The position numbers and the translations under genes were made by a program. 9,733 nucleotides of DNA from JAMXLO01 sp041487355 (GTDB lineage Bacteria; Pseudomonadota; Alphaproteobacteria; Acetobacterales; Acetobacteraceae): contig JBGPND010000200.1 of the NCBI GenBank assembly GCA_041487355.1, positions 1-9,733 on the forward strand. Direction: 5' to 3'. Of the stretch, positions 1 to 6,496 are shown one piece after another. Numbering within the stretch: position 1 is the first letter of the stretch; each line of letters begins with the position of its first letter. The notes under the pieces are model-generated. The model was not told where the DNA came from and did no database searches. It worked only from the letters and a program-made list of their open reading frames with translations.

Positions 1-79
1 CGAAGTCTTTCGTCACCCCCGCGAAAGCGGGGGCCCAGCCGCTGGGCCCCCGCTTTCGCGGGGGTGACGAAAGACTTCG
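1..79. repeat. Perfect 39-bp inverted repeat (REP/BIME-like palindromic doublet)
   Basis: Bases 1-39 are the exact reverse complement of 41-79, with one unpaired base at position 40. Each arm itself holds a smaller hairpin, CCCCCGC-GAAA-GCGGGGG, so the element is two head-to-head copies of a short palindromic repeat. It touches the window edge and may extend further left. Such doublets are typical of repetitive extragenic palindromes in GC-rich proteobacteria and often sit between genes, where they can end transcription or stabilise mRNA ends. A related single copy occurs at 2959-2974. The inverted structure is certain; the role is inferred. Confidence 0.9.
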
Positions 80-240
80 GGGGCGACGAGTGAAAACACG
101 AGCGGTGAAGACAGTATCAGAAGGCGCGGTGCGCGGACCTTCAGGTAATCGCCTGCCTTTCCATCATTCACTCGATTGCCCTGGGCATGCTTCGCGCGAC
201 GACGAATCGTCTTCCAGCGCGAAGCGCCAAAAAGATTCTT

Positions 241-285
241 CTACTCCGCGGCCTCCGCGTGGCCTCCCTGCGTCTCCGTGTTGAA
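241..285. repeat. Short imperfect tandem repeats (CTCCGCG-like)
   Basis: Four degenerate units follow one another: CTCCGCGG, CCTCCGCGTGG, CCTCCCTGCG and TCTCCGTG, then TTGAA. The unit length is not strict, so this is a decayed or mosaic repeat and not a clean microsatellite. It lies in the non-coding leader upstream of miaB. I infer that it is a fragment of a dispersed intergenic repeat; no function is visible. Confidence 0.45.
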
Positions 286-347
286 TGCTTACTTGCTCCT
301 GGGCTCGCATACGGCGAGATGCACAAGGTTGCCTGAACCGGTTTCTG

Positions 348-371
348 TTGACAGGGTGACAGGATATCCTG
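348..371 (+). promoter_or_regulatory. TTGACA hexamer beside a 12-bp palindrome (possible operator/promoter)
   Basis: TTGACA lies at 348-353 and a perfect palindrome, CAGGATATCCTG, at 360-371, about 125 bases ahead of the miaB start. A standard -10 hexamer 16-18 bases downstream of TTGACA is not apparent, so a sigma-70 promoter is only possible. The palindrome could be a dimer-binding site or chance. Confidence 0.25.
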
Positions 372-495
372 CCAGACTGCGGCTCGATCAAGGAGGCGAA
401 CCCGCGCTGCCGCGCTTGACCCGATCGACCAGTCTGACGATTCCTCCTCCTCCTCGCGCCGGACTGCTCCGGCCAGGCAGGGCGGGGCGTGGTCG

Positions 496-1868
496 ATGAG
501 CGTGACGGAGCGTGCGGAGTCCGGCCCCAAGCGCCTGCACGTCATCACCTGGGGCTGCCAGATGAACGTGTATGACAGCGCGCGGATGGCCGACGTGCTG
601 GCTCCGCTCGGCTATGCACCCGCGGCGGCGCCGGAAGGTGCCGACATGGTCATCCTTAATACCTGCCACATCCGCGACAAGGCGGCCGAGAAGGTGTTTT
701 CCCAACTTGGCCGGCTGCGGCGGCTGAAGGAGAAGCGCGCGGCGAATGGCGGGCGGATGATCCTCGCCGTGGCGGGCTGCGTCGCGCAGGCCGAGGGGGC
801 GGAGATCCTGGCCCGCGCGCCGTATGTCGACATCGTGCTCGGTCCGCAGACCTACCACCGCCTGCCGGAGATGGTGGCACGCGCGGCGCGGGCCGGCGGC
901 GCCGTGATCGAGACAGACTTCCCCGCCGAGGACAAGTTCGACTTCCTGCCCGACGCCGCGGCGCCGCAAGGGATCACCGCCTTCCTGACCATCCAGGAGG
1001 GCTGCGACAAGTTCTGCAGCTTCTGTGTGGTGCCATACACCCGCGGCGCGGAGCAGAGCCGCCCGGTCGCCGCGGTAATCGCGGAGGCGCGGCGTCTGGT
1101 GGCGCAGGGCGCGCGCGAGATCACGCTGCTCGGCCAGAACGTGAACGCCTGGCATGGCGCGGCGCCGGATGGCGGAACCTGGGGTCTTGGCCGCCTGCTG
1201 CGCGAGTTGTCCGATGTGCCCGGCCTGCTGCGCCTGCGCTATACCACGTCGCATCCGCGCGACATGGACGATGAGCTGATCGCGGCACATCGCGAGGTGC
1301 CGATGCTGATGCCGTTCCTGCACCTGCCGGTGCAATCGGGCGCCGACCGCGTGCTGGCGGCGATGAACCGCAGGCACACCGCGGCCGATTATCTGCGCCT
1401 GGTGGAGAAGCTGCGCGCGGCGCGGCCGGACATTGCGCTATCGTCCGACTTCATCGTCGGCCATCCCGGCGAGACCGGCACGGACTTTCAGGCCACCATG
1501 GCGCTGGTGCGCGAGGTTGGCTTCGCCCAGGCCTTCAGCTTCAAATACTCCTCCCGCCCGGGCACGCCGGCCGCCACCGCGCCTGGCCAGATGCCGGATG
1601 CCGAGAAGGAGCGCCGCCTCGCCGAGCTGCAGGCGCTGCTGCGGGCGCAGCAGGCGCGGTTCAACGCCGGCTGCGTCGGCCTGACCCTGCAAGTGCTGTT
1701 CACCGGCCCGGGCCGCCATCCCGGCCAAGTCGCCGGACGGTCACCGTTTCTTCAGCCGGTTCATGTATCGGGCCGGGCGGACGTGATCGGCCGCGAAATA
1801 TCCGTGCAGATTGCCGCCGCGCTCCCCAACTCTTTGTCAGCGACCTTCACCGAGGAGAGAGCCCGCGC

Positions 1869-1872
<4 letters not shown>
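496..1872 (+). CDS. miaB: tRNA-2-methylthio-N6-dimethylallyladenosine synthase MiaB
   Basis: This radical-SAM enzyme converts i6A-37 in tRNAs reading UNN codons to ms2i6A in the cytosol, using two [4Fe-4S] clusters and S-adenosylmethionine. The 458-residue product has the family's usual length and layout. The N-terminal UPF0004 domain carries cluster cysteines C21 (GCQMN), C57 (NTCHIRDKA) and C95 (AGCVAQ). The radical-SAM core has the CxxxCxxC motif at C170/C174/C177 (GCDKFCSFC) followed by VVPYTRG. A C-terminal TRAM domain covers roughly 380-440. The HIRDKA and VVPYTRG context favours MiaB over the related MtaB and RimO. ATG at 496 is chosen because the conserved region begins about 12 residues later; the ribosome site is only a G-rich stretch. 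It is first in a compact operon, its TGA overlapping the TTG start of phoH. Confidence 0.96.
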
Positions 1873-2933
<1,061 letters not shown>

Positions 2934-2935
2934 CA

Positions 2936-3400
2936 ATGGACCCCGAGGCAAGTAGCGGCCCCGCGCAAGCGGGGATCCACGGACAGGTCAGCGTGATCGT
3001 GACGGAGCCAGCCTGGCGCCGGCTGGTGCCACGCGCCGAGGCGGTGGCTGCCCGTGCCGCCCGCGCCGCCGGTACCGGCACCAGTGCCGCTATCGTGCTC
3101 GCCGCCGACCGAACGGTGCGCCGCCTCAATGCCCGCCACCGCGGCCGCGACAAGCCGACCAACGTGCTGACCTACCTCTCACCCGCCCCGGAGGTCGTGC
3201 TGGCGCTCGGCGTGATCCGCCGCGAGGCCGCGTCCGCCGGCCGCCGTCCCGCGCACCACCTCGCCCATCTCGTGGTGCACGGCATCCTGCATCTCGCCGG
3301 CCATGACCACCACCACGCAGGCGATGCGCGGCGCATGGAGCTCGCCGAGGCCCGAATCCTGCACCGGCTGCGCGTGCCGAACCCGTGGAAGCGCGCATGA
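2936..3400 (+). CDS. ybeY: Endoribonuclease YbeY (rRNA maturation factor), with repeat-derived N-terminus
   Basis: This zinc-dependent single-strand endoribonuclease is needed for 16S rRNA 3'-end maturation and ribosome quality control. The family signature is clear: RDKPTNVL (71-78) and the metal-binding HGILHLAGHDH with H115, H119 and H125. Where most members have LGD in the middle of the domain, this one reads LGV (91-93), an unusual change. The ORF begins at ATG 2936, two bases after the phoH stop, but residues 1-17 (including GPAQAGIHG) are the translation of a palindromic repeat and resemble nothing in the family. Family-like sequence starts near residue 18 (VSVIVTEPAW). An in-frame GTG at 2993, preceded by GGACAGG, would give a 135-residue protein without the repeat-coded part. 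Which start is used cannot be decided from sequence. The stop overlaps the corC ATG as ATGA. Confidence 0.9.
   Translation: MDPEASSGPAQAGIHGQVSVIVTEPAWRRLVPRAEAVAARAARAAGTGTSAAIVLAADRTVRRLNARHRGRDKPTNVLTYLSPAPEVVLALGVIRREAASAGRRPAHHLAHLVVHGILHLAGHDHHHAGDARRMELAEARILHRLRVPNPWKRA
2959..2974. repeat. REP-like palindrome inside the ybeY 5' coding end
   Basis: CCCCGC-GCAA-GCGGGG forms a perfect 6-bp stem with a 4-base loop and continues into GATCCA. It is the same family as the arms of the inverted repeat at 1-79 (CCCCCGC-GAAA-GCGGGGG). It lies 23 bases after ATG 2936, between the phoH stop and the in-frame GTG at 2993. A hairpin there could influence translation of ybeY. Confidence 0.75.
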
Positions 3401-4299
3401 GCGCGACCGGCAGCAGCGCGCGGGCGTCCATGCTCGCCCGTCTGCGCCAGCTCCTGGGCCGGCGCCAGCCGGAGCCCTCCCTGCGCGAATCGATCGCCGA
3501 GCTGGTGCAGGAGGCGGCGGACGCGCAGCAGGAGGCCGGCGTGCAGCCGGAGCTGGATCGCCAGGAACGCGCGCTGATCGCCAACATCCTGCGCCTGCGT
3601 GAGACCACCGCCGACGATGTGATGCTGCCGCGCGCGGACATCGTGGCGATGCGGGTCGACGTCACGCTCGAGCAGGCGCTGGAGCAGATCCGCACCGAGG
3701 GCCATTCGCGCCTGCCGGTGTATCGCGAGCAGCTCGATGACATCGTGGGGATGGTGCACATCAAGGACGTGTTCGCCTATGTCGGCCGGTCGGAGGCGTT
3801 CAGGCTGGAGGCCATCCTGCGCAGCCCGCTGATGGTGGCGCCGCAGGTGCCGGTGCTCGATCTGCTGCTGCAGATGCGCCAGCAGCGCATGCACCTGGCG
3901 CTGGTGATCGACGAATATGGCGGCGTCGACGGCCTGGTGACGATCGAGGACCTGGTCGAGACGATCGTCGGCGACATCTCGGACGAGCACGACGAGGTGC
4001 AGGCGGCGATGGTGGTGGAGCGTGCCGATGGCGCGCTCGACATGAATGCGCGTCTGCCGGTGGCGGAGTTCGAGAGCCGCATGGGTCCCGTGCTGTCGGA
4101 GGACGAGCGGGACGCCGACATCGACACGGTGGGCGGGCTGGTGTTCACGCTGGCGGGTCGGGTGCCGGCGAAGGGCGAGGTGATCAGCCACCCGTCGGGG
4201 ATCGAGTTCCGCGTGCTGGACGCCGACCCGCGGCGGATCCGCCGGCTGCGGGTGCGGCGTGCGCCGGAGCAGCCCGCGGCGGCGGCGGCGGCGGAGTGA
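3397..4299 (+). CDS. corC: CorC/YbeX-type CBS-domain protein (HlyC/CorC family, no membrane domain)
   Basis: This 300-residue cytosolic protein of the HlyC/CorC family is associated with magnesium/cobalt efflux (CorC) and, as YbeX, with ribosome-related phenotypes alongside YbeY. After a short N-terminal helix-rich part it has a paired CBS module (about 70-190, including DVMLPRADIVAM, GHSRLPVYRE, and LVIDEYGGVDGLVTIEDLVETIVGDI) and a C-terminal transporter-associated CorC_HlyC domain (about 205-285). No membrane segment is seen, as in CorC proper. An alanine run ends the protein. ATG 3397 is preferred over the upstream GTG 3385 because it overlaps the ybeY stop as ATGA and has GGAAG five bases upstream. 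In many proteobacteria lnt follows immediately; here it does not. Confidence 0.92.
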   Translation: MSATGSSARASMLARLRQLLGRRQPEPSLRESIAELVQEAADAQQEAGVQPELDRQERALIANILRLRETTADDVMLPRADIVAMRVDVTLEQALEQIRTEGHSRLPVYREQLDDIVGMVHIKDVFAYVGRSEAFRLEAILRSPLMVAPQVPVLDLLLQMRQQRMHLALVIDEYGGVDGLVTIEDLVETIVGDISDEHDEVQAAMVVERADGALDMNARLPVAEFESRMGPVLSEDERDADIDTVGGLVFTLAGRVPAKGEVISHPSGIEFRVLDADPRRIRRLRVRRAPEQPAAAAAAE

Positions 4300-4351
4300 C
4301 GGCGGGGCAGGGGCGGGTGAAACCGCTACGCTGACAGCGCAGATATTTGCG

Positions 4352-4792
4352 ATGTCCGGAACGCCCGCCTGCTTCGTGCTGCGCCCGCCCTGGGGGATGT
4401 CGCGCGTCAGGGTGCCGCAGGCGGTGCTGGCTCTGGCGCGGCGGGGCATGCCCCGGCTGCGGGCGCAGCGGGCGATCGAGGAGATGGCGGAGCCGGGGCG
4501 TGCCTGGGTGGCGCTGCCGGAGGTCGACGATGCGCGGGCGGTGCTGCGCGACTTGACGGGGGCGGGGATCGCGGCGCGGCTGGTGACGCCGCCCGGCGAG
4601 GCAGACGCGCGGGCGGTGCACGGGAGGCTCGGGCTGACGCAGGAGCAGTTCGCGCTGCGCTACGGGCTCGACCTGGCGGCGCTGCCCAACTGGGAGCAGG
4701 GGCGGACCAAACCGGGGGCGGCGGTGCGCAGCTACCTGCGTCTGATCGAGCGCGAGCCCGAATGGGTGGCGGCGGTGCTGGCGGAGGGGTGA
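4352..4792 (+). CDS. Small XRE-type helix-turn-helix DNA-binding protein
   Basis: A 146-residue protein. The last third (about 93-135, LGLTQEQFALRYGLDLAALPNWEQGRTKPG) is a clear Cro/C1-type helix-turn-helix, of the short form seen in antitoxin-like regulators (YiaG/HigA/NadS-like) with the WEQGRxxP turn. The first 80 residues are an uncharacterised alpha/beta region (VPQAVLALARRGMPRLRAQRAIEEM...). ATG at 4352 is chosen because earlier in-frame codons lie inside the corC coding region. No strong ribosome site is visible. It is 52 bases downstream of corC on the same strand and may be cotranscribed. A small palindrome, CGCTG-A-CAGCG (4329-4339), just upstream could be an autoregulatory site. 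No toxin partner is adjacent, so 'antitoxin' is not claimed. Confidence 0.75.
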   Translation: MSGTPACFVLRPPWGMSRVRVPQAVLALARRGMPRLRAQRAIEEMAEPGRAWVALPEVDDARAVLRDLTGAGIAARLVTPPGEADARAVHGRLGLTQEQFALRYGLDLAALPNWEQGRTKPGAAVRSYLRLIEREPEWVAAVLAEG

Positions 4793-4819
4793 AGCCGTCC
4801 AGGCGATGCGCGCTTACCG

Positions 4820-4845
4820 GCCGGGTCAACGCGTGAAGACCCGGC
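4820..4845. promoter_or_regulatory. Inverted repeat between the XRE gene and vapB (operator or terminator)
   Basis: GCCGGGTC and GACCCGGC form a perfect 8-bp stem around a 10-base loop, 27 bases after the XRE-gene stop. There is no T-run, so a standard intrinsic terminator is not supported. Placement about 75 bases ahead of the AbrB-type antitoxin gene also fits an operator for the VapBC module, since such antitoxins repress their own promoters at inverted repeats. The structure is seen; the role is inferred. Confidence 0.4.
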
Positions 4846-4920
4846 ATGGTGGTGCCGGCAAACCTTACCGGCGTCCCGGCCAAGCTGTACCTCACCTTTG
4901 TCTTACCCGATGGTGCGACC

Positions 4921-5202
4921 ATGCCCGGCGCCGCGAAGCTCACCACCACCCTGTCGACCAAAGGCCAGGTCATCCTCCCCGCCGCCGTCCGCCGGCGCCG
5001 GAACTGGAACGCCGGCACCCGGCTGACCGTGGAGGAAACCGCGGACGGCGTCCTGCTCAAACTGGCACCGTTGTTCCCGCCGACCACGCCGGAGCAGGTG
5101 TTCGGCTGCCTGCGCTACCAGGGCGAGCCGAAGACCCTGCAAGACATGAAGGAAGGCATCGCAGCCGAGGTGCGGCGGCGTCATGCTCGCGGTCGATACT
5201 GA
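4921..5202 (+). CDS. vapB: VapB-type antitoxin, AbrB/SpoVT fold
   Basis: A 93-residue protein. The N-terminal swapped-hairpin AbrB DNA-binding domain (about 7-48) shows TTTLSTKGQVILPAAVRR and later ADGVLLKLAP. The C-terminal tail (EQVFGCLRYQGEPKTLQDM...EVRRRHARGRY) is the toxin-binding segment typical of antitoxins paired with VapC-like PIN toxins. Its role is to neutralise the downstream RNase and, by family knowledge, to repress the operon. An in-frame ATG at 4846 would add 25 residues (MVVPANLTGV...) unlike the family, so ATG 4921, just before the AbrB domain, is preferred. Neither start has a good ribosome site. It overlaps the toxin gene by 20 bases, giving translational coupling. Confidence 0.86.
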   Translation: MPGAAKLTTTLSTKGQVILPAAVRRRRNWNAGTRLTVEETADGVLLKLAPLFPPTTPEQVFGCLRYQGEPKTLQDMKEGIAAEVRRRHARGRY

Positions 5203-5572
5203 CGTCGTCGTCCGCTATCTGGCGAACGACGATCGCGCACAGGCGGCCCGCGCGCGCCGCCTGCTCGCGCAGCACGATGTGTTCGTGCCGCTGACCGTCC
5301 TGCTGGAAGCCGAATGGGTGCTGCGCGGCGTCTTCGGCTTCCCGGCGACGGATGTCGTCCGCGCCCTGCGTGGCTTCGCCGGTCTGCCGCGGGTGACCGT
5401 GGAAAGCGCCGATACCGCCGCGCAGGCCCTGGACTGGGCCGAGCACGGCCTGGATTTTGCCGACGCCTTGCGTCTGGCAGCGGCACGGCCGCACGACGGG
5501 TTCGTCACGTTCGACAAGGCGCTGGCCAGGACGGCGCGCAGGCTCGGTGCGCCGACGGTGCGGGAACCGTAG
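5183..5572 (+). CDS. vapC: VapC-type PIN-domain ribonuclease toxin
   Basis: This 129-residue PIN-domain protein is predicted to be the Mg2+-dependent RNase toxin of a VapBC module. The acidic residues of the active site are in place: D5 (AVDTD), E42 within VLLEAEWVLR, D94 (with D91) in LDFADALRLA, and D111 in FVTFDKALAR. Length and ends agree with the family, so it looks intact. ATG 5183 lies inside the antitoxin gene and has GAGGTG about ten bases upstream. The actual RNA target (tRNA, rRNA or mRNA) cannot be told from sequence. Base composition is like the GC-rich housekeeping neighbours, unlike the SIR2-HerA operon. Confidence 0.9.
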   Translation: MLAVDTDVVVRYLANDDRAQAARARRLLAQHDVFVPLTVLLEAEWVLRGVFGFPATDVVRALRGFAGLPRVTVESADTAAQALDWAEHGLDFADALRLAAARPHDGFVTFDKALARTARRLGAPTVREP

Positions 5573-5661
5573 GAGGCGCAATCCACGGCCTGTTGCTGCG
5601 ATTGGCCGATTTCGCAACGCGCTGCTGCGCGGGAATGACGATCGCGAGTCAAGCATCTGCG

Positions 5662-6112
5662 TCAGTCGGCGGCGTGCCATCCCAGGCTTTGCCGCGGGCT
5701 CGCCGGCGAGGTGATCGGGATCGTGCGGGTCAGCCCCGCGAGGTCGGCGTCACCGCTGACCAACAGGTCCGCCGCGGCGGCGAGCGGCAACTGGATGAAC
5801 ACGCCGGCGTCGCGATCGCGGCAGGCGACCGGCACGGCTGGGGCCGGGTCCGGCAGGCGCGCGGTCTCCGCGTAGGGGAGGTAGTCGGCGAGCAGCGCCG
5901 TGCGGTCCGCGTCGGTCAGGCGGAATTTCGGATTGGCGAGCACCCGGATCAGTTCCTCCACCGTGTCGCGGCAGACGATCGGGCGGGCGGCTCCCGTGGA
6001 CCAGGCACGGCGCAGCCAGGCCGGGCGGCGGCCGAAGATCAGTGCGGCGACGACGACGTTGGGGTCGAACGCCGCGTAGGCGGTGCGGCTGGTTCGCGTT
6101 CAGCGCCGGCAC
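5662..6112 (-). pseudogene. PIN-domain toxin of the second TA module, disrupted by a frameshift near its 5' end
   Basis: Read on the minus strand from 6099 down to 5662 there is an open PIN-family frame: YAAFDPNVVVAALIFG with the first catalytic Asp, then a family-typical VEELIRVLANPKFRLTDADR stretch, and near the end VACRDRDAG and AADLLVSGDADL with the later acidic residues. That frame has no ATG, GTG or TTG before the catalytic Asp and is closed upstream by the TGA at 6102-6100. The natural start, GTG 6112 overlapping the antitoxin end, opens a different frame (MPALNANQPHR...). Joining the two by losing one base (or gaining two) around 6075-6085 gives MPALNANQPHR-x-YAAFDPNVVV, a coherent protein of about 150 residues, normal for this PIN family. 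It is probably a pseudogene; a sequencing error or recoding remains possible. Confidence 0.72.
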
Positions 6113-6324
6113 ATTGCCCAGGCGACGGCGTCGGTCACGTCGGCCTCGGTGATGCCGAGTTCGGCGAGCTTGGCGCGCACTGCGTCGGCGGCATCGAGCC
6201 TGGCCGGGGTCAGCGTGATCCGGCCGTCGGTGACCTCCACCTGGAAGTGCGTGGGCGAGCCGAGCGCCTCGATCGCGCGCTTGGGGAGAGTGATCTGGTT
6301 CTTGGCGGTGAGCTTGGCGAGCAT
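6100..6324 (-). CDS. AbrB-type antitoxin of the second PIN module
   Basis: A 74-residue protein whose first 40 residues are an AbrB/SpoVT swapped-hairpin domain (LAKLTAKNQITLPKRAIEAL, then FQVEVTDGRITLTPAR). A short helical C-terminus (AADAVRAKLAELGITEADVTDAVAWA) fits a toxin-binding tail. ATG 6324 is the only sensible start; no clear ribosome site precedes it. Its last 13 bases overlap the GTG start of the disrupted PIN toxin gene, the usual antitoxin-toxin layout. If the toxin is dead, the antitoxin may persist as an orphan that could still bind DNA. Composition is GC-rich, like the chromosome to the left. Confidence 0.82.
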   Translation of the reverse strand: MLAKLTAKNQITLPKRAIEALGSPTHFQVEVTDGRITLTPARLDAADAVRAKLAELGITEADVTDAVAWAMCRR

Positions 6325-6496
6325 ATGGCGGAAAGTGAGGAAGTTTAAGGTGGTCGGTGGAAGGAGGGCGTTTAGAGGAGTGCCGGGGCGGTGCTGGCCT
6401 GCCGCTGTTCGCGCTGAGTACCTATGCCGGAATTCGCACGGCGCAGGGTCGACGGCGCTGGAGATCAGAGCCCGCGCAAACCGGAACCGGCCGTCA

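Larger units (their letters stand above)
80..495. other. Intergenic region upstream of miaB
   Basis: About 415 bases with no gene I can support. Short open frames exist on both strands but lack a ribosome site and any recognisable protein character. It holds a small GCGC-GAA-GCGC hairpin followed by an A-rich run around 217-236, a cluster of CTCCGCG-like repeats (241-285), and a TTGACA hexamer with a 12-bp palindrome (348-371). The promoter of the miaB operon is expected here, but no convincing -35/-10 pair is visible. Confidence 0.6.

Noticed and set aside
388..1377. 329-residue minus-strand open frame antisense to miaB
   Set aside because: It is rich in Arg/His/Ala and mirrors the codon structure of miaB on the opposite strand; it has no motif or ribosome site. 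High GC content makes long antisense frames common.
3172..4449. 425-residue minus-strand open frame antisense to ybeY and corC
   Set aside because: Its His/Arg/Gln-rich composition is typical of a shadow frame, and it covers two well-supported genes.
5573..5661. Third copy of the REP-like repeat between the convergent toxins (TGCGCGGGAATGACG)
   Set aside because: It resembles the outer edge of such repeats, but no convincing palindromic partner arm is present, so it is at most a decayed fragment.
5314..6348. 344-residue plus-strand open frame running through vapC and across both genes of the minus-strand TA module
   Set aside because: It is Gly/Arg-rich without domain character. The vapC frame and the minus-strand PIN and AbrB frames have clear family motifs and account for this DNA.
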